From the NCBI GenBank assembly GCA_900550685.1, contig URTS01000093.1, forward strand, positions 1-7,190: a stretch of 7,190 nucleotides of DNA, read 5' to 3'. Below, in pieces: positions 1-5,774 of this stretch; position 1 is the first letter of the stretch, and each line of letters begins with the position of its first letter. The stretch is from an uncultured Oscillibacter sp. (GTDB lineage: Bacteria > Bacillota > Clostridia > Oscillospirales > Oscillospiraceae). The notes under the pieces were generated by a model that saw nothing but the letters and a program-made list of their open reading frames with translations, was not told where the DNA came from and made no database searches. The translations under genes and the position numbers were made by a program.

Positions 1-65
1 CCCCCTTCCGCGTCCCCATCGCCCGCCTCGCCGCTGCGCAGGCTGCTATTAAGGACGCACAGTAA
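1..65 (+). CDS. C-terminal end of an unidentified protein (partial)
   Basis: The frame beginning at base 3 is open from the left edge and ends at a TAA at 63-65. It gives the tail PFRVPIARLAAAQAAIKDAQ. The alanine-rich, helical tail, the G/C bias at third positions and the strong terminator 35 bases downstream suggest a genuine gene end rather than a chance frame. The other two forward frames give arginine/proline- or serine-rich strings that look less natural. About 20 residues are too few to name the family. The gene converges on the leu operon. Confidence 0.55.
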   Translation, partial: PFRVPIARLAAAQAAIKDAQ

Positions 66-99
66 CAACAGCATACCGTGAAGTTTTCTGCATAACAGC

Positions 100-130
100 A
101 AGCGCCCGGCCATTGGCCGGGCGCTTGTGT
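100..130 (+). terminator. Intrinsic terminator of the upstream + strand gene
   Basis: Arms AAGCGCCCGGCCA (100-112) and TGGCCGGGCGCTT (114-126) are perfect reverse complements, giving a very stable GC-rich stem with a minimal loop. It is followed by GTGTTTA, a short imperfect T-run. The position 35 bases after the TAA at 63-65 fits termination of that gene. In the other direction the stem is followed by GCTGTTATG, a poor T-tract, so rightward termination is favoured. Confidence 0.8.
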
Positions 131-248
131 TTACCCGGGGGGTTGCAGAACTGGAAAAAAGCATATACAAACCGGAATTTATGGGCCGGCCATCTTCTGC
201 CTGCTTGACAGAGGATGGCTGGATTGCGGAATACTGCCTGGTCAGTAA
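131..248. other. Convergent intergenic spacer, no gene seen
   Basis: This stretch separates the two facing terminators. It contains a TTGACA at 205-210 on the + strand, but the sequence 17-18 bases further on (GGAATAC) is a poor -10 box, so no promoter is called. Open frames passing through it are long only because they run antisense to the genes on the right. No RNA gene or repeat is evident. Confidence 0.5.
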
Positions 249-290
249 GAATGCCGCTCCGGAGACAATTGTCTCCGGAGCGGCGTTTAC
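249..290 (-). terminator. Terminator at the 3' end of the leu operon
   Basis: A perfect 32-base palindrome occupies 253-284, with arms of 16 bases (GCCGCTCCGGAGACAA and its reverse complement), and it can be extended by A-T and G-T pairs on both sides. Read on the minus strand it starts 10 bases after the TGA (295-297) of the exporter remnant and is followed by ATTCTTAC, a moderately T-rich tail. It is best read as the terminator of the whole leuACDB transcript. A folded RNA stem would close with a loop of about four bases, leaving around 14 pairs. Confidence 0.75.
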
Positions 291-294
291 GGCG

Positions 295-762
295 TCAGGT
301 TTTTATGATCTTCCAGGCGCACCAGACCAGCAGCAGGGCCATGACAGTGTTGATGGCCCTGGCGTACTTACTGTACAGGGGAAAGAGCAGAGAGCCCAAA
401 GTGGCCCAGATCAGGTTACCGGTACCGGCGCAGAGCGTCATGATGACGGCAAAGGCTACGATGCGGCCGGGATGGAAGCCATAGGGCAGAATATAGCCGG
501 AATAGAAAGCAACCCCAAGCATCAGAATCTTGACATTCAAAAACTGGAGCAGGAAGCCGTTTCCGCAGGTCAGGGGCCGGGAGGCGTCCGCCGTGCCGCT
601 GCCGGTTTTCCGGGTGAAGGTCTTGTAGGCCAGATACAGCACATAGGCCGCGCCGATGTATTTCGCCACCGGGACGATCTGAGGGACCAACTCTCCCAGG
701 GCGGCGCAGCCGAAACCGCAGATCAGCATGACGGTGATGAGCCCCGCCCAGATGCCCAGCAG
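295..762 (-). pseudogene. 5'-truncated LysE/RhtB-family amino-acid exporter
   Basis: The frame is open from just after an in-frame TGA (763-765) to the TGA at 295-297, about 155 codons, while LysE/RhtB exporters are usually about 190-210 residues. The encoded part begins LLGIWAGLITVMLICGFG, which resembles the family's second membrane segment, and continues with VAKYIGAAYVLYLAYKTF, LLQFLNVKILMLGVAFY (the family's QFxNxK signature region) and a final helix ALLLVWCAWKIIKT. The first helix and the family's early MTPGPN-type motif, some 40-50 residues, are missing. The first ATG (729) has no Shine-Dalgarno sequence, and the frame starts only 8 bases past the leuB stop. The simplest reading is a deletion that removed the 5' end and joined the rest to leuB. 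Family membrane proteins export amino acids such as lysine, threonine or leucine; the substrate here is unknown. A short product made from ATG 729 cannot be excluded, but it would probably not transport. Confidence 0.75.
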
Positions 763-770
763 TCAGACGG

Positions 771-1841
771 TCAGATGCGGCTGCGGATCTCCGCGCCCAT
801 CTCCCGGCAGCCTACCAGCTTGCAGCCCTGACGCATGATGTCACCGCAGCGGATGCCGGCCTTCAGTGTCTCGTCCACGGCGCGCTCGATGGCGTCCGCC
901 TCTGCGGCCATGTCGAAGCTGTAGCGCAGCATCATGGCGGCGGCCAGAACGGTGCCAATGGGGTTGGCCTTGTCCTGGCCCGCAATGTCCGGGGCGGAGC
1001 CGTGGATGGGCTCGTACAGGCCCCGGGTGCCCTCCCCCATACTGGAAGATGGGATCATGCCGATGGAGCCGGTGATCTGGCTGGCTTCGTCGGAGAGGAT
1101 GTCGCCGAAGAGGTTTTCGGTGACGATGACGTCAAACTGGCTGGGGTCCCGGACGATCTGCATGGCGGCGTTGTCCACATACATGTGAAGCAGCTCTACA
1201 TCCGGGTATTCCTTTGCTACCTCCGTGACGATCCTGCGCCACAGGCGGGAGGTGTCCAGCACGTTGGCCTTGTCGATGGAGGTAACGCGTTTCCGGCGCT
1301 TCTGGGCCATCTGGAAGGCCACATGGGCCACCCGGCGGATCTCATGCTCGGAGTAGGCCATGATATCCGTGGCCTTCTGCTCGCCGTCTGCTTCTTCCGT
1401 GCGGTGTTCACCGAAGTAGACGCCGCCGATCAGCTCCCGGACCACCACGAAGTCGATCCCCCGGGCGGCGATGTCTGAGCGGAGGGGGCAGGCGTCGGAC
1501 AGCTCGGAAAACATCCGGGCAGGGCGGACATTGGTGTAGAGCTTCATGGCGCCCCGCAGCTTCAGAAGCCCCCGTTCGGGCCGGTTGGCGGAGGGCTGAT
1601 CGTCCCACTTGGGGCCGCCTACGGCGCCCAGCAGGACGCTGTCCGCTTTCAGGCAGGTCTCCAGGCTGGAATCCGGCAGGGGGACGCCGAAGGCGTCAAT
1701 GGCGCAGCCGCCCATGGGGGCGTCCACATAGGTGAAGGTATGGCCGAATTTGGCGGCCACGGCATCCAGGATGCCCATGGTCTCCCCTACGATCTCGGGG
1801 CCGATGCCGTCGCCCTTGATGATGGCAATGGTCTTGTTCAT
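771..1841 (-). CDS. leuB: 3-isopropylmalate dehydrogenase
   Basis: This 356-residue protein is the normal length for LeuB, the cytosolic NAD-dependent enzyme that oxidises and decarboxylates 3-isopropylmalate to 2-ketoisocaproate, the third step of leucine synthesis. Visible signatures are IIKGDGIGPEI (7-17), the RPERGLLKLRGAMKLYTNVRP segment (87-107) with substrate arginines R96 and R106, VVVRELIGGVYFGE (132-145) with R135 and Y142, the K191 region (TSIDKANVLD), D223 in YVDNAAM, and the metal aspartates D247 and D251 in LFGDILSDEAS. The NAD-binding loop EPIHGSAPDIAGQDKANP (277-294) carries the aspartate typical of LeuB. These assignments follow the Thermus enzyme. The ATG is preceded by AAGGAGG (1849-1855), 7 bases away. 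The ATG overlaps the leuD stop by 4 bases (ATGA), so the two are probably translationally coupled. The C-terminus looks complete; the exporter remnant begins immediately downstream. Confidence 0.98.
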   Translation of the reverse strand: MNKTIAIIKGDGIGPEIVGETMGILDAVAAKFGHTFTYVDAPMGGCAIDAFGVPLPDSSLETCLKADSVLLGAVGGPKWDDQPSANRPERGLLKLRGAMKLYTNVRPARMFSELSDACPLRSDIAARGIDFVVVRELIGGVYFGEHRTEEADGEQKATDIMAYSEHEIRRVAHVAFQMAQKRRKRVTSIDKANVLDTSRLWRRIVTEVAKEYPDVELLHMYVDNAAMQIVRDPSQFDVIVTENLFGDILSDEASQITGSIGMIPSSSMGEGTRGLYEPIHGSAPDIAGQDKANPIGTVLAAAMMLRYSFDMAAEADAIERAVDETLKAGIRCGDIMRQGCKLVGCREMGAEIRSRI

Positions 1842-2335
1842 TTCGCTGCCTCCTTGTCCTTCAGAGAGGCCATCAGGCCGCCCTTGGCAATCATGTCCTT
1901 GATAAACGGCGGGAAGGGTTCCGCCTGATAGGTGGTGCCCTTGGTAACGTCGGTGATGACACCAGTGTCGAAGTCCACCGTCACCTCATCGCCGTTGTCG
2001 ATCCCGGCGCTGGCGGCTGGACACTCCAGAATGGCCAGACCGATGTTGATGGCGTTGCGGTAGAAGATCCGGGCGAAGTTGGCGGCGATCACGCAGCTGA
2101 TGCCGCTGGCTTTGATGGCCACCGGGGCATGCTCCCGGGAGGAGCCGCAGCCGAAGTTGACACCAGCTACCATGATGTCCCCCTCTTTGACCTTGTGGAT
2201 GAAGTCCTTGTCGATGTCCTCCATGCAGTGGGCGGCCAGTTCCTTGTGGCTCTGGGTGTTCAGGTAGCGGGCGGGGATGATGACGTCTGTATCCACGTGA
2301 TCCCCGTATTTATGGACGGTTCCGTGTGCGTTCAT
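1838..2335 (-). CDS. leuD: 3-isopropylmalate dehydratase small subunit
   Basis: The 165-residue product matches the short LeuD form found with the LeuC type of about 420 residues, not the E. coli form of about 200 residues. It is the swivel (aconitase C-terminal-like) domain that joins LeuC to isomerise 2-isopropylmalate to 3-isopropylmalate. Signatures are KYGDHVDTDVIIPARYLNT near the N-terminus (9-27), the family's substrate-contact region GVNFGCGSSREHAPVAIK (about 58-75), and ANFARIFYRNAINIGL further on. The ATG overlaps the leuC stop (2332-2335, ATGA). A GAGGAGG sequence at 2346-2352 lies about 10 bases upstream, inside the leuC 3' end. The stop in turn overlaps the leuB start. Homoaconitase or citramalate-pathway small subunits look similar, but flanking leuA and leuB point to leucine synthesis. 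Confidence 0.97.
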   Translation of the reverse strand: MNAHGTVHKYGDHVDTDVIIPARYLNTQSHKELAAHCMEDIDKDFIHKVKEGDIMVAGVNFGCGSSREHAPVAIKASGISCVIAANFARIFYRNAINIGLAILECPAASAGIDNGDEVTVDFDTGVITDVTKGTTYQAEPFPPFIKDMIAKGGLMASLKDKEAAK

Positions 2336-3600
2336 TTATTCATGACCTCCTCAGGGTATGCAATATGACCTGCGATGCCGGATGCGGCGGCTACGGCGGG
2401 CGAGGCCAGATAGACCTCGCTGTCCACATGGCCCATGCGGCCTACAAAGTTGCGGTTGGTGGTGGAAACGCACCGCTCTCCGGCCGCCAGAATACCCATG
2501 TAGCCGCCGAGACACGGCCCGCAGGTAGGGGTGGAAACGATGCAGCCTGCATCCAGGAAAATGTCAGTATAGCCTTCGTGCATACAGGCCCGGTAAACGC
2601 TCTGAGTGGCAGGGATGATAATGCCCCGGACGCCTTTGGCCAGATGGTGTCCCTTCAAAATGGCGGCAGCGGCAGCCATATCCGGCAGCTGGCCGTTGGT
2701 GCAGGAGCCGATAACGATCTGGTCGATGGCGATGTCTTTACCCTCCCGGGCGCTGTGGGCATTCTCCGGCAGGTGGGGCCAGGCCACGGTGCAGTCCACC
2801 TGGGAGAGGTCTATATCGATGGTGCGCGTGTACTCGGCGTCGGGGTCTGCCTCAAAGGCGGTCCAGGGGCGGTTTACCCGGCCCTCCACATAGACCCGGG
2901 TCACATCGTCTACCGGGAAGATGCCGTTTTTGCCGCCGGCCTCAATGGCCATGTTGCAGATGGTCAGCCGGTCATAGATGGTCAGGTTGGCCACGCCGGG
3001 GCCGGTGAACTCAATGGACTGGTACCGGGCACCGTCCACGCCGATCATGCCGATGAGGGTCAGGATCACATCCTTGCCGGAAACATAGGGCCGGAGCTTG
3101 CCGGTGAGGTTTACTTGGATGGCGGAGGGCACCTTGAACCAGGTTTCTCCCGCCGCCATGGCGGCGCCCATGTCCGTGGAGCCCACGCCGGTGGAGAAAG
3201 CGCCCAGGGCGCCGTAGGTGCAGGTGTGGGAGTCCGCGCCGATGACGGCTTCGCCGGGGGCGACCAGTCCCTGCTCCGGCAGCAGGGCATGTTCAATGCC
3301 CATGGTGCCCACATCGTAGAAGTGGTCGATGTCGAAGCGGCGGGCAAAGGTGCGGCACTGCTTGCACTGGGTGGCGGATTTGATGTCCTTGTTGGGGGCG
3401 AAGTGGTCCATCACCATGGCGATGCGGCTCTTGTCAAAGACCTTGCCGAATCCCGCGGCTTCAAATTCGTTGATGGCCACAGGAGTTGTGATGTCGTTGC
3501 CCAGCGCCAGGTCCAGCCGGGCCTGGATCAGCTGTCCGGCCCGTACGCTGTCCAATCCCGCGTGCCTAGCCAGAATTTTCTGCGTCATAGTCATTCCCAT
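2332..3600 (-). CDS. leuC: 3-isopropylmalate dehydratase large subunit
   Basis: A 422-residue aconitase-superfamily protein of the shorter LeuC/HacA lineage (the E. coli protein is about 466). It binds the 4Fe-4S cluster and, with LeuD, interconverts 2- and 3-isopropylmalate in the cytosol. The three cluster cysteines are visible: C300 in IGSCTNGQLPD and C360/C363 in TPTCGPCLGG. Other signatures are GADSHTCTYGALGAFSTGVG (121-140), MDHFAPNKD (64-72) and STTNRNFVGRMGH (379-391). The first ATG (3598-3600) is chosen because AAAGGGG lies about 9 bases upstream, just after the leuA stop; in-frame ATGs at residues 3 and 5 are possible but less well spaced. The gene starts 15 bases after leuA and overlaps leuD by 4 bases. 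Some members of this lineage also act on citramalate or homocitrate, but the operon context favours isopropylmalate. Confidence 0.97.
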   Translation of the reverse strand: MGMTMTQKILARHAGLDSVRAGQLIQARLDLALGNDITTPVAINEFEAAGFGKVFDKSRIAMVMDHFAPNKDIKSATQCKQCRTFARRFDIDHFYDVGTMGIEHALLPEQGLVAPGEAVIGADSHTCTYGALGAFSTGVGSTDMGAAMAAGETWFKVPSAIQVNLTGKLRPYVSGKDVILTLIGMIGVDGARYQSIEFTGPGVANLTIYDRLTICNMAIEAGGKNGIFPVDDVTRVYVEGRVNRPWTAFEADPDAEYTRTIDIDLSQVDCTVAWPHLPENAHSAREGKDIAIDQIVIGSCTNGQLPDMAAAAAILKGHHLAKGVRGIIIPATQSVYRACMHEGYTDIFLDAGCIVSTPTCGPCLGGYMGILAAGERCVSTTNRNFVGRMGHVDSEVYLASPAVAAASGIAGHIAYPEEVMNK

Positions 3601-3615
3601 TGTGTGGTTCCCCTT

Positions 3616-5127
3616 TCAGTTGGCGGATTCTATAATTTTGTTGATACCGTTCACATAGGCCCGGATAGAGGATTCGATAATATCGGTGGAAAGGCCCGTG
3701 CCGGTGTAGGACCGGCCGTCCGGCAGAGAGACCTTCACCACGGCTTCGCCCACGGCGTCCTCGCCGTCGGTGACGGCGTTCAGGCTAAAGCTGTCCAGCT
3801 GAACGTCCATGTGCAGCATCCGGTTGATGGCCTTGAAGGAAGCATCCAGGGGGCCGGAGCCGATGGCCACATCCTCCAGCTCTTCATTGCCCCGCTGCAG
3901 CTTGATGCAGGAGATGTTGGGCACGCCGTGGCCGGTGTTGACTACATGGCTTACCAGACGGCAGTCCCCCTGGGACACGCCACGACGGTTGAGGACCAGG
4001 GCCTCAATGTCGCTGCCGGTGATGTTCTTTTTCTTGTCCGCCAGGTCCTTGAACCGGACGAACACGCCTTCCAGCTCCTCGTCGGTAAGCTCATAGCCCA
4101 TGGATTCCAGCTTTTCCCGGAGGGCGTGCTTGCCGGAGTGCTTGCCCAGAACCATGGTGTTCTGGGGGATGCCTACATCGGTGGACTTCATGATCTCATA
4201 GGTCTGGGCGTTGGCAATGACGCCGTGCTGGTGGATGCCGGACTCGTGGGCAAAGGCGTTGGCGCCCACAATGGCCTTGCTGGGGGGAATGGGCACACCG
4301 GTGATGTTGCTGAGGAGCTTGCTGGAGCGGTAGATCTGCTTGGTGTTGATGCCGGTCTCGGCGTCGTAGAAATCCGCCCGGGTGCGAATGGCCATGGCCA
4401 GCTCTTCCAGGCTGGCGTTGCCCGCCCGCTCGCCGATGCCGTTGACAGTGCACTCGACCTGGGTGGCACCCGCCTTTACGCAGGCCAGGGAATTGGCCAC
4501 CGCCATGCCCAGGTCGTTGTGGCAGTGGACGGAGATGTCCGTATTTTCCACGCCAACGACATGGGCTTTCAGGTAGGTAATGAGGTCCGCCATCTCCTGG
4601 GGCGTGGAGTAGCCTACGGTGTCGGGCACGTTCAATGTGGTAGCTCCGGCGGCTACGGCGTTGGAGTAGCACTGGGCCAGGAAGGCCCAGTCGGAGCGGG
4701 AGGCGTCCTCGGCGGAGAACTCGATGTCATCGCAGAAACTCTTGGCATAGGTCACCATGTCGCTGATGCGCTGGAGCACCTGCTCCCGGGTCATCCGCAG
4801 CTTGTACTCCATGTGAATGTCGCTGGTGGCCAGAAATACGTGGATGCGGGGATGCTTGGCCTCTTTCACGGCATCCCAGGCGGCGTCAATGTCCCCCTTG
4901 GTGCAGCGGGCCAAAGAGGCTACCGTGCAGTGCTCCACAGCGGCGGCAATGGCCTGAACGCTCTTGTGGTCCATGGGAGAGGCGATGGCAAATCCGGCCT
5001 CGATGATGTCCACGCCCAGCTTTTCCAGCTGCTTGGCCATCTCGATCTTCTCTGCCAGGTTCATGCTGCATCCGGGAGACTGCTCACCGTCCCGCAGGGT
5101 AGTGTCAAAAATTTTGATGCGCTTCAT
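3616..5127 (-). CDS. leuA: 2-isopropylmalate synthase
   Basis: The 503-residue product is the committed enzyme of leucine synthesis, condensing 2-ketoisovalerate with acetyl-CoA. The N-terminal TIM barrel opens with IKIFDTTLRDGEQSPGCSMN (4-23), holding the catalytic R12 and metal ligand D13, followed by the HxH metal site SVHCHNDLGMA (199-209) and GIGERAGNASLEE (230-242). The linker region has GANAFAHESGIHQHG (288-302). From about residue 385 the sequence corresponds to the C-terminal LeuA dimer domain, which in relatives binds leucine for feedback inhibition, so the enzyme is probably leucine sensitive. Length is normal (E. coli 523). The ATG has an ideal AGGAGG (5136-5141) 8 bases upstream. 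It is the first gene after the T-box leader and leads leuC by 15 bases. Citramalate or homocitrate synthase are alternatives on family grounds, but the adjacent leuCDB makes LeuA clearly the best call. Confidence 0.97.
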   Translation of the reverse strand: MKRIKIFDTTLRDGEQSPGCSMNLAEKIEMAKQLEKLGVDIIEAGFAIASPMDHKSVQAIAAAVEHCTVASLARCTKGDIDAAWDAVKEAKHPRIHVFLATSDIHMEYKLRMTREQVLQRISDMVTYAKSFCDDIEFSAEDASRSDWAFLAQCYSNAVAAGATTLNVPDTVGYSTPQEMADLITYLKAHVVGVENTDISVHCHNDLGMAVANSLACVKAGATQVECTVNGIGERAGNASLEELAMAIRTRADFYDAETGINTKQIYRSSKLLSNITGVPIPPSKAIVGANAFAHESGIHQHGVIANAQTYEIMKSTDVGIPQNTMVLGKHSGKHALREKLESMGYELTDEELEGVFVRFKDLADKKKNITGSDIEALVLNRRGVSQGDCRLVSHVVNTGHGVPNISCIKLQRGNEELEDVAIGSGPLDASFKAINRMLHMDVQLDSFSLNAVTDGEDAVGEAVVKVSLPDGRSYTGTGLSTDIIESSIRAYVNGINKIIESAN

Positions 5128-5157
5128 GTTGCGTTCCTCCTGTTTTTGTAAAGTTCA

Positions 5158-5462
5158 GGAAAAAACAAAAAAGCTTTCGTCTCTTCCTGTCGAAGAGACG
5201 AAAGCTTTGAAAACTTCCGCGGTACCACTCTCATTGGCATTGCTGCCCACTTTCGGTATCAGTCCGGTCGGGCCGAACGAATCCGCCTCTTTGGTAACGG
5301 TGAGGAGATCCGGCTCCGCCTAAACCGAGGTCTCAGCGAAGCTGCTCAGGGGCCAGTGACAGCTTTCCACTCTGCGCTGCCTCGCAGCATCCGGCAGCTC
5401 TCTGAAGCGTCTGTGGAAAACATTTTCCCCCGTCATGGCATTTGGGTCATGTGCATTGTGAT
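5158..5462 (-). promoter_or_regulatory. T-box leader (tRNA-sensing riboswitch) of the leu operon
   Basis: Read on the minus strand, the leader carries the T-box sequence AGAGTGGTACCGCGG (5217-5231), the antiterminator part that pairs with the free CCA end of uncharged tRNA. It is followed directly by a terminator. Upstream, a Stem I can be drawn: CGGGGG (5427-5432) with CCCCTG (5347-5352), then TTTCCAC (5413-5419) with GTGGAAA (5364-5370), then the distal hairpin GCTGCC (5393-5398) with GGCAGC (5376-5381). ATGA at 5433-5436 under the first helix could be part of the usual kink-turn. The internal loop 5353-5363 reads GCTGTCACTGG and contains two CTG leucine codons (5354-5356 and 5360-5362) as candidate specifiers. 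Uncharged tRNA-Leu would favour antitermination and expression of leuACDB. The T-box class is certain from the motif; the amino acid is inferred mostly from the operon. Confidence 0.95.
5161..5208 (-). terminator. T-box-controlled attenuator terminator
   Basis: Arms at 5192-5208 and 5170-5186 form a perfect 17-bp stem (AAAGCTTTCGTCTCTTC on the minus strand from 5208) around a 5-base loop at 5187-5191. The stem is followed on the minus strand by TTT G TTTTT, a clear U-tract. Its 5' arm contains CGTCTCTTC, which can instead pair with the GAGAG at the start of the T-box to form the antiterminator. The hairpin ends about 33 bases before the leuA start and leaves the AGGAGG site outside, so control is on transcription rather than translation. 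Confidence 0.93.
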
Positions 5463-5468
5463 GTCGTT

Positions 5469-5498
5469 ACTATACCGGAAAAAGCAGCGGCTTGTCAA
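5469..5498 (-). promoter_or_regulatory. Sigma-A type promoter of the leu operon
   Basis: On the minus strand a consensus TTGACA (5493-5498) is followed after 18 bases by TATAGT (5469-5474). Transcription would begin near 5462, just ahead of the T-box Stem I, giving a leader of about 330 nt. The sequence behind the -35 box (5502-5560) is rich in A/T runs and could act as an UP element. Confidence 0.8.
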
Positions 5499-5633
5499 GC
5501 GGGAAATGTAAAAATTTAAAAATAGAACAAAATTATAGAGAGAAAAGAAAAAATTATAAGTTCTGTCTATGCGCCAGGCCGGCTTTCTGGATGGAACTGC
5601 TTGCAAGCGGGATATACCAAAGGAAATAAAAGC
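5499..5633. other. Divergent intergenic region, AT-rich then GC-richer, no gene
   Basis: The stretch 5502-5560 is almost all A/T with purine runs. It contains two TATAAT matches on the minus strand (5532-5537 and 5553-5558), but neither has a good -35 box at the right distance. From about 5568 to 5632 the composition becomes GC-richer, with a small GCTTGCAAGC palindrome at 5599-5608. No Shine-Dalgarno-backed reading frame is found. The region leads into the orphan hairpin at 5634. Confidence 0.5.
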
Positions 5634-5659
5634 GCCTCCCGCACTGCGGGAGGCCTTTG
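5634..5659. terminator. Orphan, possibly bidirectional hairpin terminator
   Basis: Arms GCCTCCCGCA (5634-5643) and TGCGGGAGGC (5645-5654) are perfect reverse complements. Read rightward the stem is followed by CTTTGTTTA; read leftward it is followed by GCTTTTATTT, an equally good or better T-run. It lies between two divergently transcribed units, so no intact gene ends at it in either direction. It may mark the end of a lost gene or of a small RNA. Confidence 0.65.
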
Positions 5660-5719
5660 TTTATGGGAGAAATTCAGGCAGCGGCTTGCTTCAGATGCTG
5701 ATTTTTTTGCAAATTTCGA

Positions 5720-5748
5720 TTGATTTAGCAAAACCAATGTGATATTCT
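5720..5748 (+). promoter_or_regulatory. Putative promoter of the AlbA_2-type gene
   Basis: TTGATT (5720-5725) and TATTCT (5743-5748) are separated by 17 bases. Both keep the most conserved bases of a sigma-A promoter. Transcription would start near 5755, a few bases before the GGAGG at 5762. An imperfect inverted repeat, TTTTGC (5705-5710) and GCAAAA (5728-5733), overlaps the -35 box and could be an operator. Confidence 0.45.
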
Positions 5749-5761
5749 TAGCTTACCGAAT

Positions 5762-5766
5762 GGAGG
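5762..5766 (+). promoter_or_regulatory. Shine-Dalgarno sequence pointing to a start near 5775
   Basis: GGAGG here is eight bases ahead of codon ATT (5775-5777) in the frame of the AlbA_2 protein. The upstream ATG (5760-5762) overlaps this site and has no Shine-Dalgarno of its own, and GTG 5739 lies before the likely transcription start. The spacing implies that the original start was at 5775, where the present codon is ATT rather than ATG. Confidence 0.55.
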
Positions 5767-5774
5767 TGTTTGCT

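Noticed and set aside
205..234. TTGACA at 205-210 as a rightward promoter
   Set aside because: The -10 position holds GGAATAC, far from TATAAT, and no + strand gene follows; the sequence leads straight into the antisense side of the leu operon.
127..831. Open + strand frame of 234 codons over the left end
   Set aside because: It runs through the terminator region and antisense to the exporter remnant and the leuB end. Its translation is low-complexity, without membrane or domain character.
2326..5151. Open + strand frame of 941 codons across leuC and leuA
   Set aside because: It is exactly antisense to two genes with clear catalytic motifs. GC-rich codons in leuC and leuA leave few stops on the opposite strand. 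The translation is a glycine/valine/histidine-rich string with no recognisable domain and no good ribosome site.
5569..5742. Small + strand frame of 57 codons beginning MRQAGFLDG
   Set aside because: It has no Shine-Dalgarno sequence, passes straight through the hairpin at 5634-5654 and across the promoter at 5720-5748, and looks like no known small protein.
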